Shown here: in pieces, positions 20,876 to 28,041 of the stretch
How positions within the stretch are numbered: position 1 is the first letter of the stretch
Layout of the letters: each line of letters begins with the position of its first letter
Assembly (NCBI GenBank): GCA_023265045.1
Contig: JAHFUQ010000019.1
Location: forward strand, 1 to 41,909
DNA length: 41,909 nt
Reading direction: 5' to 3'
Source: Acidimicrobiia bacterium
GTDB taxonomy: Bacteria; Actinomycetota; Acidimicrobiia; Acidimicrobiales; AC-14
Notes under the pieces: model-generated
Told to the model about the DNA's origin: nothing
Databases searched by the model: none
The model's input: the letters and a program-made list of their open reading frames with translations, nothing else
Program-made: the position numbers and the translations under genes

Positions 20876-21204
20876 GGAACGACGAGGACGTCGACCGTCA
20901 CCGTCGCCCCGTAGCCGCTCGCCTTGAGCGTCACGTACTTGTTCGTCCGCGACCCGACCTCCTCGATCATGCCCACCGTCGTCGGCCCGCGCACCGCAGA
21001 GCACCACACCGCCGACGGCGCCTTGTCGAGCTTGTGCGGCACCGGCGTCTCCACCCCGTCGGCCAGCTCGATGCCGGCGAGGACCACCATGTTCACCCCG
21101 GGCCGCTCGGCCACCTTGTCGATCGTCGCCTTGTGGTCCGTGATCGCCCGGTCGATCTTCGGGTCATCGTGCCGCGGCTGCGTCGGTGTTTTGATCTGCT
21201 TCAT
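20872..21204 (-). CDS. Conserved virion-type protein (110 aa)
   Basis: ATG at 21204. The C-terminal half (GVETPVPHKLDKAPSAVWCS, TTVGMIEEVGSRTNKYVTLK, then YGATVTVDVLVV) has a pattern familiar from small phage structural proteins: G-x-x-T-P-V-x-H-x-L followed by A-P-x-x-V-x-V and beta strands. A head decoration or tail accessory role would suit this position. Overlaps the zinc-motif gene upstream (ATGA). Its stop is convergent with the lipoprotein stop on a shared CTAG. Confidence 0.5.
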   Translation of the reverse strand: MKQIKTPTQPRHDDPKIDRAITDHKATIDKVAERPGVNMVVLAGIELADGVETPVPHKLDKAPSAVWCSAVRGPTTVGMIEEVGSRTNKYVTLKASGYGATVTVDVLVVP

Positions 21205-21482
21205 GACGCCGGGCCCTTCTCTGAGGCTGGCGTCATGAAGTGGTCGAGTTCGGCGCGCTGCAATGGCGTCATGTCGGCGATCCTGATCCACCCCGGCTCG
21301 TCGGCCGTCGCCGCGTCGCCGCAGGCCATAGAGCACCACGAGCGCGACGACTTGGGCGTGGTCCCGTCATCTGGCGCCAGCGTCGAGCCGCAATGATCGC
21401 AGTACTTGTCATCGGGGTCATTCTCGACAAGCGAGTCGCCGTCGCCACCATCGACCGCGGTTCCAAGCCATCCGATGCTCAT
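21201..21482 (-). CDS. Small zinc-finger-like protein (93 aa)
   Basis: ATG at 21482 overlaps the adaptor gene's stop. KYCDHCGSTLAP (~27-38) and RSWCSMACGDA (~47-57) give a C-x2-C...C-x3-C set spaced ~20, as in small zinc fingers. The N-terminus is acidic. A zinc-finger protein among connector genes is unexpected; it could be a regulatory or structural insert. Function unknown. Confidence 0.5.
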   Translation of the reverse strand: MSIGWLGTAVDGGDGDSLVENDPDDKYCDHCGSTLAPDDGTTPKSSRSWCSMACGDAATADEPGWIRIADMTPLQRAELDHFMTPASEKGPAS

Positions 21483-22168
21483 CGGTAGGGCCCTCGCCGG
21501 TCGCTGATCCGCGGGTCGCCACCGCCCAGCGCCATCTGCCGGCGCGGCGTGTTGAAGCTCCTGATCTGCGCCCACTGCCGCAGGCCGTCAGCCGCCCGCT
21601 CGATCTGCTGCATCGCCACCCGCACGTCGCTCTCGCTCTTGTCGAGCGCCTTCAGCTTCACCGACCAGATCACGAACGCCTGCCCGTGGACGTTGATCAG
21701 GTCAACGCTCGTCGAGCCCGACGATGAGGACAGGTCCGTCGGCTGCGGGATGTAGATGTGCTTGTAGGTCCCGCTCGAGGGAACCGGGTAGAGCTCGACG
21801 TTCGAGCCCACCAGCGCGAAGCACTCGGCGTCCCCGGTCTGCCCGATGACGCTGGTGCGCTCCTGCGGCATGATCTCGACCAGCGGATCCCGCCGGCCCG
21901 CCGCATCGATCACCCGGTCGATCGCCAGCGTCGCCAGGTGGTCCGACGGGAGCGCGTAGCTCGTCGCCCCCGTGATCGTGATGCTCGCCTCGGTCTCGAA
22001 GTACCGCGAGCCCTGCTCGGCGACGAGCATGTACATCTCACCGTACGCCTCGCTGATCAGCGACTCCCACTCGTCCGTGGCGTAGCTGCCGATCTGCCCG
22101 TCCTGCTCCTTGTCGCTCCGCTGCTTGCACCGCGCGATCAGCGTCGTCAGGGTCAGGATGCGCGACAT
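21479..22168 (-). CDS. Head-tail adaptor-like protein (229 aa)
   Basis: The N-terminus LTTLIARCKQRSDKEQDGQIGS followed by DEWESLISEAYGEMYMLVAEQGSRYF has the signature of phage adaptor/connector proteins below the portal: helical start with D-x-E-W-x-x-x-I-x-x-A-Y. A beta domain follows (ATSYALPSDHLATLAIDRVI, LVGSNVELYPVP, YKHIYIPQP), ending in a helix. The YALPSDHL-type hairpin is common in P22 gp4/T7 gp11-like adaptors. It lies between capsid and nozzle genes as expected. TAGCCT plus six bases precedes the ATG; the CTGACC hexamer 18 bp further up is a possible -35. Confidence 0.65.
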   Translation of the reverse strand: MSRILTLTTLIARCKQRSDKEQDGQIGSYATDEWESLISEAYGEMYMLVAEQGSRYFETEASITITGATSYALPSDHLATLAIDRVIDAAGRRDPLVEIMPQERTSVIGQTGDAECFALVGSNVELYPVPSSGTYKHIYIPQPTDLSSSSGSTSVDLINVHGQAFVIWSVKLKALDKSESDVRVAMQQIERAADGLRQWAQIRSFNTPRRQMALGGGDPRISDRRGPYR

Positions 22169-22174
22169 GCGCTC

Positions 22175-22180
22175 AGGCTA
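22175..22180 (-). promoter_or_regulatory. Leaderless-type promoter (CTGACC-N18-TAGCCT) for the adaptor gene
   Basis: Minus-strand TAGCCT six bases before the ATG at 22168, with CTGACC 18 bases upstream of it. The repressor gene at 509 has the same layout (TTGACC-N18-CAGTCT-N6-ATG). This is the best -35/-10 pair among the leaderless sites. Confidence 0.5.
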
Positions 22181-22189
22181 CACCATCGG

Positions 22190-22573
22190 TCAGGGGCCGG
22201 TCAGCTTGAACACGAGGTCCAGCGACAGCCACTCGAGCGCGGCCAGGTCCCGGGCGACGGTCACGCCGGCCGCCTGCGCCAAGAAGTCCCACACGTCGAC
22301 CTCGAGCGTGAACGCGGTCGTGCTGAACACGCCGACGGTCACCGTGCAGCCGCGCAGCGCGTTGATGGTCGTCGACTGGAGGCCGAACGAGTACCCCAGG
22401 AACGTCCCCGGGTTGTCGGCCCACGTCAGCGTGTACCGGCCGGCCGCGGTCCGGGCGACCGTGATGCCCTTGCCGATCACCTTGGTCACGGCAGCCGCGC
22501 CGCCCACCATCCGCACCAGGTGGTGACGGACGTCCTGCTCGGTGTCGCGGGTCTCGTAGGCGTCGTAGCTCAT
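22190..22573 (-). CDS. Unknown virion-operon protein (127 aa)
   Basis: ATG at 22573 with GGAG nine bases upstream. The chain opens with DAYETRDTEQDVRHHLVRMVGG and continues beta-rich with evenly spaced Thr/Val strands (TVARTAAGRYTLTWADNPGT, SLDLVFKLTGP). This pattern suggests a small beta-sandwich structural protein such as a minor capsid, decoration or fibre-anchor component. Located between the 255-aa protein and the adaptor. No family recognised. Confidence 0.5.
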   Translation of the reverse strand: MSYDAYETRDTEQDVRHHLVRMVGGAAAVTKVIGKGITVARTAAGRYTLTWADNPGTFLGYSFGLQSTTINALRGCTVTVGVFSTTAFTLEVDVWDFLAQAAGVTVARDLAALEWLSLDLVFKLTGP

Positions 22574-22631
22574 GGGGTGGTCTCCGGGCAGGTGGTCGGC
22601 GAACGGCAGCGGGCGGACGGCAGCTGGCGGA

Positions 22632-23399
22632 TCAGCTCAGGTAGAAGCCGCCCATGATCTTGTAGATGCCGGCCACCGACTGCGCGACCTGCGCGCGGCC
22701 GAGGATGAACTCGGAGCCGGACGGCAGCACCACCGGCGGCAGGTGGATGATCTCGTGGGTCCCCGTCGCCACCTCGACGTTCGGCGTGCCGAGCGGGTCG
22801 GCGCCGAAGATGAACGTGGTGGTGTCGCCGGCGACCTCGATGCTGTCGCGCTGCACGCCCTGGCCGATGTTCAGGGTGCTCGCGTTCTCGGCGGTGATGA
22901 CGATCGGCCCGTTCTGCGCGGTCACGAGGCTGGACGCGGCGACGCCGGTGCCGTCGGCGAGCGCGTTGGTGACGGTCAGCGCGACGCCGCCCGTGGAGAG
23001 GCGGCTCGTGGTGCCGGTCTGCGCGTGCCAGAGCATCGACGTGCCGTTGGCGCCGGCGAGCACGCAGTGGAGCTTGATCCAGTCGAGGTGGATGTTCAGG
23101 TTCGCGTAGGCGCCGGTGGCGATGTTGCGGAAGAACGCCGCCGCCTTGACGAGCGTGGCGTCGATGTCGGCGAGCACCGGCGCGGCGTGGCCCGCCTCGG
23201 TGGTGGCCAGATCGAGGGTCGCGCTGAAGAAGCTGTAGTACTTGCCGTCGGCCGCCTTGGCGTGGCGCCACGGCATCGACGGGACGACGTGGAGCGCGCC
23301 GAAGCCGTCGAAGCGGGAGCTGACGGTCGTGCCGTTGGCCTGCTTCGTCGGAGCGGTGCTCACCTCGCCGTAGAGCGCGTTCTGGGTGGGGATGGTCAT
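22632..23399 (-). CDS. Putative minor capsid or head-associated protein (255 aa)
   Basis: ATG at 23399 with AAGGAC ribosome site. The protein opens TIPTQNALYGEVSTAPTKQA and contains a mostly beta C-terminal half (IVITAENASTLNIGQGVQRD, TTTFIFGADPLGT, IIHLPPVVLPSGSEFIL). It directly follows the major capsid gene, the position of decoration, head-fibre or minor capsid proteins. The central helical stretch (DIDATLVKAAAFFRNIATGA) may mediate assembly. Function inferred from gene order; I cannot name the family. Confidence 0.5.
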   Translation of the reverse strand: MTIPTQNALYGEVSTAPTKQANGTTVSSRFDGFGALHVVPSMPWRHAKAADGKYYSFFSATLDLATTEAGHAAPVLADIDATLVKAAAFFRNIATGAYANLNIHLDWIKLHCVLAGANGTSMLWHAQTGTTSRLSTGGVALTVTNALADGTGVAASSLVTAQNGPIVITAENASTLNIGQGVQRDSIEVAGDTTTFIFGADPLGTPNVEVATGTHEIIHLPPVVLPSGSEFILGRAQVAQSVAGIYKIMGGFYLS

Positions 23400-23435
23400 G
23401 GTCGTCTGTCCTTGTTCGAGAGAGTGGAATGAGGA

Positions 23436-24647
23436 TCAGCCGACCGTGAGGACGGCGAAGGAAGCGGGGCGGTAGATCGCGTCGTTGCCGCTCGACCGGA
23501 GGTCCATGCGGATGCCGTCCTCGGTGCCGAGCGACCGCACCCGCATCCCGTCGTCGCGGATGACGTGGACGACGTCGCCGAGGGTGTGCAGCACCTCGTC
23601 GGCCTCGCTCACGCCGTAGCTGTAGCCGAACGGGCAGTCCGGGTCCGCGATCACCGGCACGGTGCCGTAGCTCGTGACGACCTCGATCTTCTGGAAGCCC
23701 CACGACAGCGTCCCGCCCGCGTCGTCGTAGCAGACCTTGCCGTTGCCGCGCCGGGCGATGTCGAAGACCTTCTTCGGGTGCGCGTAGAACTTGATGCGGG
23801 CCTTGTCCGAGGCCCAGGTCATCATGTCCGTCATCGCCAGCCCGATGTTGTTCTCGAGGGTCTCGGTGGTGTCGTCGACCCGCACGCCGGCCAGCATCTC
23901 CGGGTCGGCGCCGCGGTCGATGCCGCGGAAGCTCTCCCCGATGCTCGGCGCCGTCAGCGGGATCAAGGTCGCCAGCCCGTCGAAGCAGGTCGACCCGCCG
24001 ACGTCCGCCGCCTTGAACAGATAGTCCCCGTCGACCAGGTTGGCCGAGGCGAAGGTCGACACCGTGATCTGCCCGAGCCGGCGATTGACCGCGGTGACCG
24101 TGCAGGAGCCGGCGCGCGGGCTCGCACCCGTCGAGGTGTCGTCGCCGGCCAGGGTCATGCCGTCCTGGAAGAACACCGCGTCGGTGATGGTGGCGAGCTG
24201 GATCACGTTGCCGTTGTGCGACGAGATCACGCCGCGCGCGCCCGAGCCGTTGCGGTAGAGGCTGTGCGCGTTGTCCGCGCCCATCGTGCGGATCACGCCG
24301 TCGGTCTCGAGCGACACCAGCTCGAGGAACGCCCCGTCCCCGCGCCGCTTGGCCTTCATCATCGCGATGCCGCCCAGCTTGATGAAGCCGTAGCGGGTCC
24401 GCTCCGACATCGACAGCTGCTTGCCCTTCGACGAGGACACGTTCGCCAGCGCGGTCGTGTAGTCCGCGCCGGTGCCCTGCGGCGTCCCGTAGGTCATCGC
24501 GTAGGCCAGGGTCAGCCCCTCGAAGTCGTCCTTCTTCTCGACCGAGACGTAGCGCGGGTGGTCGCGCATCGTCATGTCCGCGACCTGCCGGTCGCTGTAC
24601 TTGGTCTTGAAGATGTAGGCGACGGTGTCTTCGTCGGAAACGGCCAT
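23436..24647 (-). CDS. Major capsid protein, HK97-fold type (403 aa)
   Basis: ATG at 24647 with a strong AGGAG ribosome site. It lies downstream of the portal and scaffold genes, the standard order. The N-terminal arm (SDEDTVAYIFKTKYSDRQVA) and later AMTDMMTWASDKARIKFYAHPK, FDIARRGNGK, LSWGFQKIEVVTSYGTVPVI fit the spine-helix and P-domain layout of HK97-fold coat proteins, in the P22/phage-coat style without a protease domain. An insertion-like beta segment occurs at ~125-210 (VISSHNGNVIQLATITDAVF). A 113-bp leader with two hairpins precedes the gene, fitting very high expression. Assignment from order and pattern. Confidence 0.75.
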   Translation of the reverse strand: MAVSDEDTVAYIFKTKYSDRQVADMTMRDHPRYVSVEKKDDFEGLTLAYAMTYGTPQGTGADYTTALANVSSSKGKQLSMSERTRYGFIKLGGIAMMKAKRRGDGAFLELVSLETDGVIRTMGADNAHSLYRNGSGARGVISSHNGNVIQLATITDAVFFQDGMTLAGDDTSTGASPRAGSCTVTAVNRRLGQITVSTFASANLVDGDYLFKAADVGGSTCFDGLATLIPLTAPSIGESFRGIDRGADPEMLAGVRVDDTTETLENNIGLAMTDMMTWASDKARIKFYAHPKKVFDIARRGNGKVCYDDAGGTLSWGFQKIEVVTSYGTVPVIADPDCPFGYSYGVSEADEVLHTLGDVVHVIRDDGMRVRSLGTEDGIRMDLRSSGNDAIYRPASFAVLTVG

Positions 24648-24695
24648 GGCGCGTGCTCCTGCGGGACTCGGCGGTCAAGGTGACCGTCCGGGGTC

Positions 24696-24744
24696 GAGGG
24701 CAAGAAACTTGCTCTCAGGCCCCTTCGAGTTCTGCTTCGGGGCC
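24696..24744 (-). promoter_or_regulatory. Two consecutive hairpins in the leader of the major capsid gene
   Basis: Minus-strand order: GGCCCC/GGGGCC (24744-24718) enclosing a 15-base loop, then GAGAGCAAG/CTTGCCCTC (24716-24696), nine pairs with one mismatch and loop TTT. Both lie in the 113-base gap between scaffold and capsid genes. Such hairpins often mark RNA processing, mRNA stabilisation or partial termination to set the scaffold:coat ratio. Structure seen; role inferred. Confidence 0.5.
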
Positions 24745-24760
24745 GCAGGCGCGCGCGTCG

Positions 24761-25834
24761 TTACTTGGTGACGCTGCCAGAGTTTCGCATGGCGCGCAAG
24801 CCCTCAAGAACTTGCGCGTCGAGCGCCTTGCCCGTCAGAGGCTTCGCCGGGGTCGGCGTGGTGCCCGTTCCGCCCTCGTTGGCGAGGGTCTTGGCCGGCT
24901 TCTTCGGGTCGGCCGCCACCGCCGGCTTGGCCGGGGCGATCAGCGCCTCGGGCTCGATTCCCTCGTCGGCCAGGAACGCCCGGCGCTTCGTCTCGGCCCG
25001 CGCCAGCACCGCCGGCGCCGAGGGGATGACCCCGTCCTCGTCCAGCAGTTCGACCGCCGCGGCGAGCATCAGCTCCTTCGCCTTGCCCGGCGCCTTCGCC
25101 GCCAGCTTCTTCACCAGCGGCGCGTCGGTGGCCTTCTCGAGCTCGGCCGCCACGCCGGTCAGGTAGCGGTCCCGGTCGGCCTCGTGCTTCGCCGCCGTCT
25201 CGCGGGCGGTGATCTGGTCGCGCAGCGCCTTGTTGTCGGCCTCGAGCTTGGCGAACCGGGCTTCCATGCCGTGCGCCTGGAGCGTGCCGGCGGCGGCGGC
25301 CTTCGCCTTCGGGTCCGCCTTGCCCTTCGGCGACAAGGCCCACACCGCCGGCGCCGCCGCCGCGTAGTCGTCCTCCGTCAGCTCGAGCAGCTCGGCCGCC
25401 CTCAGGAGCGCTTGCACGCCGCCGCCCTTGAGCGCCTCGAACGCCTCGGCCTTCTCGACCCGCGGCTTCCACTCGGCCTCGATCTTCGCCTTCGCCGCGT
25501 CGATGTCGGCCCGGTCCTTGGTCACCGACTCCTTGTGCTTCCGGTCGCGGGCCTGCTCGGCGGCGAGTCGCGCCTTGGCCCGGTCGTCGAGCGGGACCTC
25601 GTCGAGCGGCTTGGCGTCCGGCTTGGCCTCGGCCAGCTGCTCGCCGGCGTCGGGCTTCGGGTCCGGCTTGGCCTCGGCCGGCTTCTCGGCCGCCGGCTCC
25701 CCGCGGAGCTTCGCCAGGCCGGCGAGCACGTCCCGGTCGACCGCCGCGGCAGCTGCGGCCCCTCGCGCCGTGGCCGAGGCGGCTGCGTTGTCGGTGCCGG
25801 CGTCTTCGGTGCCGGCGTTCATGCTGGTCTGCAT
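24761..25834 (-). CDS. Capsid assembly scaffolding protein (357 aa)
   Basis: ATG at 25834 with GAGGAG ribosome site. The protein is rich in Ala, Lys, Glu and Asp, predicted helical with coiled-coil segments (DIDAAKAKIEAEWKPRVEKA, KLEADNKALRDQITARETAA), a low-complexity N-terminal third and a basic C-terminus. These features, and the position between portal and major capsid genes, are those of phage scaffolding proteins, which line the prohead and leave before DNA packaging. No protease motif is seen, so scaffold exit without cleavage is likely. Confidence 0.75.
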   Translation of the reverse strand: MQTSMNAGTEDAGTDNAAASATARGAAAAAAVDRDVLAGLAKLRGEPAAEKPAEAKPDPKPDAGEQLAEAKPDAKPLDEVPLDDRAKARLAAEQARDRKHKESVTKDRADIDAAKAKIEAEWKPRVEKAEAFEALKGGGVQALLRAAELLELTEDDYAAAAPAVWALSPKGKADPKAKAAAAGTLQAHGMEARFAKLEADNKALRDQITARETAAKHEADRDRYLTGVAAELEKATDAPLVKKLAAKAPGKAKELMLAAAVELLDEDGVIPSAPAVLARAETKRRAFLADEGIEPEALIAPAKPAVAADPKKPAKTLANEGGTGTTPTPAKPLTGKALDAQVLEGLRAMRNSGSVTK

Positions 25835-25861
25835 CGGTTCTCCTCGGGGCGGTGGGTGCGG

Positions 25862-27793
25862 TCAGGCCATCGGCGGTAGCGCCGGGGCCGGTTGCGTGGT
25901 CAGCGGCGGCCCCGAGCTCGGGACCTGCTGCGGCTGGATCTGCGGCGGCGCACCGGGCATCCCGGGCGGCGCACCGGGAGGCAGGAGCGCGGGGTCGGTC
26001 GACGGCATCGGCAACAGGTTGGCGGCGCCGGGCGCCGGCCCGGCCATCGCCGCGATTGCCTTCGCCCGCACGATGTAATCGCGCAGCCCGTCGAGCACCC
26101 ACTCGGGGCAGTCCTCGTACTGGCGATCGACGAGGTACCGGGCGTGCGCCAGCTTCCCGGCCATGTCGAGGTTGAGGAAGCTCTCGGGCACGACGACGTG
26201 CCCCTCCTCGATGCCCTCGAGGTCCATCTCGATGGCCTCGCGGACCGCGGTGTAGAGCGACAGGATCTTGTCGACGTCGGGATGCTTCAGCAGCGTCCGC
26301 GCCTCATCGAGCGTGAAGATGCCGGCCTGCGTGAACTCCATCACCGTCTGCTCGCGCCCGGCCGACGTCCGCGGCAACGTCGACGCCGCGCTGATCTGGA
26401 CCTCCATGTCCGTGTAATCGACGTCGTCCCAGGTCAGCACCCGCGGCGCCCACCGCGACCGCTTGCTCATCGTCGGCGCCTTCGACCCCAGGTCCTTGCA
26501 CACGTCGAGGATCGCCAGGTCGAGGTTGAGGTTCACGCGCTCGTACGCCGCCTCCTGCATCGAGAAGCGGTCGGTCCCCATGTCCCGCCACTCGCGCAGC
26601 GCCACCCCGGCCTCGAGCCCCGCCGGCTTCGTCGAGGTCGCCGCCATCTGCGACACCCCGGTCTCCCGAAAGCTGCCGTCGCGGGCGTAGGCGCGGTCGG
26701 CCTGGAGCTCGGGCCCGATCACCTGCGGGACCACCGTCGTCGGCGGCGTGCCCGACTTCAGCGCGATCCACCGGCCCACCTCGGTCTCCTGCACGCGGAT
26801 GTTGCCGTCGGCCATCGACCCGTACGTGGTCGGCATCGCCAGCTGGTCGAGCACCTTCTCGATGTGCCACCCGCGCTTGTTGATCACCCGCTGCCACCCG
26901 ATGATCCGCTCGGCCAGGCTGATGCCGTAGAAGCTCGACCGCCGCCGCTGCCAGCGCAGCTCCACGATCGGAAACCGCGGCTTCTTCCACGGCTCGACCA
27001 GCAGGTCGCAGCCGTCGATCACGATCGCGTGCAGCCCCGGCACGTAGCCCTCCGTCCCCTCCACGCCCATCGGCAGCCGCCACGACTCGACGCAGAACAC
27101 GTCGTTGCGCGTCTCGTAGACCAGCGGGTCCCCGCGCCACCGCGCCAGCCGCGCGCCCCAGGCGTACCGGCCCTTCGCCTTGTTGATCTCGGCCTTGAAG
27201 TCCGGGAACTGCTGGATCAGCTGGTCGCGATCGCGGTCGAGCTGGCGGTAGTGCAGCGAGCGCGGCGCCGCCCCGTTGAAGCATTCGGCGTCGTCGACCA
27301 CCACGTTGTCGATCAGCATCGGCTCGACGTGGATCTGAAAGTCCTCGTCGGCGAACACCTTGGCGAGCCCGGTGCCCTTGAGCGTCGCGTCGAAGAACAT
27401 CACGTTCGCCGCCTCGGCCCGCTTGTACCGCTTCGCCATCTCCTCGGCGTAGGCTTCGGTGTCCACCGCGCGCCGGGCCACCGACCACGACGCGCCGTCG
27501 GTCAGGAACCGCGACCGCACCTCGGTCACCGCCACCTGCGACTGCACCGTGTCGACGTTGCTCGCGATCAGGTTCTCCGTCATCCGCCGGATCTCGGCCC
27601 GCCACGTCGCCGACGTCGAGGACGCCGCCGCGCAGTTCGGATCGTAGAGCGCGTCGAGCAGCGCGAACCGATCGAAGTGGTCGAGCTGGCGCTGGTCGAT
27701 CGCCTGCACCGTCGGGAGCAGCCGCTGGTGGACCTTGCCCTCCTCGGCCGTCCACCAGGTCCCGAGGTCGCGATCGCGGTCCGACTTCTTCAC
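25862..27793 (-). CDS. Portal protein (643 aa)
   Basis: GTG at 27793 in a GTGA overlap with the preceding stop. Size, position after the large terminase, and sequence fit podovirus-type portals. The N-terminal helical region (RRMTENLIASNVDTVQSQVA) leads to mixed alpha/beta wing segments (FQIHVEPMLIDNVVVDDAEC), then IVELRWQRRRSSFYGISLAERIIGWQ, a typical portal clip/stem motif, and VSQMAATSTKPAGLEAGVAL. A proline/methionine-rich C-terminal barrel-like tail ends the protein (GPAPGAANLLPMPSTDPA). The dodecameric ring forms the DNA entry gate. Confidence 0.75.
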   Translation of the reverse strand: MKKSDRDRDLGTWWTAEEGKVHQRLLPTVQAIDQRQLDHFDRFALLDALYDPNCAAASSTSATWRAEIRRMTENLIASNVDTVQSQVAVTEVRSRFLTDGASWSVARRAVDTEAYAEEMAKRYKRAEAANVMFFDATLKGTGLAKVFADEDFQIHVEPMLIDNVVVDDAECFNGAAPRSLHYRQLDRDRDQLIQQFPDFKAEINKAKGRYAWGARLARWRGDPLVYETRNDVFCVESWRLPMGVEGTEGYVPGLHAIVIDGCDLLVEPWKKPRFPIVELRWQRRRSSFYGISLAERIIGWQRVINKRGWHIEKVLDQLAMPTTYGSMADGNIRVQETEVGRWIALKSGTPPTTVVPQVIGPELQADRAYARDGSFRETGVSQMAATSTKPAGLEAGVALREWRDMGTDRFSMQEAAYERVNLNLDLAILDVCKDLGSKAPTMSKRSRWAPRVLTWDDVDYTDMEVQISAASTLPRTSAGREQTVMEFTQAGIFTLDEARTLLKHPDVDKILSLYTAVREAIEMDLEGIEEGHVVVPESFLNLDMAGKLAHARYLVDRQYEDCPEWVLDGLRDYIVRAKAIAAMAGPAPGAANLLPMPSTDPALLPPGAPPGMPGAPPQIQPQQVPSSGPPLTTQPAPALPPMA

Positions 27794-28041
27794 GAGCCCT
27801 TGCCCTTCAGCTGCGCCCGACGGAACGCGGCCAGGCTCAGCGGGTCATCGGCCTCGGCGTCCTCGTCCGTCTTCGCCGTCGGCACCGGCGGCGGCTCCTG
27901 CAGGTCGACCGTCACGCCGTCGAGCACCACCTTCGTCACCCCCGACCGCCACAGCCCGGTCGCCGCCTCGGTGATGGCCGCGAGCTTGGCGGCCAGCTCG
28001 TCAGCCGCGGTGACAGGACGCGAGGGGTTGCGCTTCACCAT
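27790..28041 (-). CDS. Small protein between terminase and portal (83 aa)
   Basis: ATG at 28041 overlaps the terminase gene's end by seven bases and its stop overlaps the portal GTG. Helical N-terminal half (TAADELAAKLAAITEAATGL) then TKVVLDGVTVDLQEPPP and an acidic, basic-ended tail (SLAAFRRAQLKGKGS). Tight coupling on both sides suggests a stoichiometric partner in packaging or portal assembly. No family recognised. Confidence 0.5.
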   Translation of the reverse strand: MVKRNPSRPVTAADELAAKLAAITEAATGLWRSGVTKVVLDGVTVDLQEPPPVPTAKTDEDAEADDPLSLAAFRRAQLKGKGS

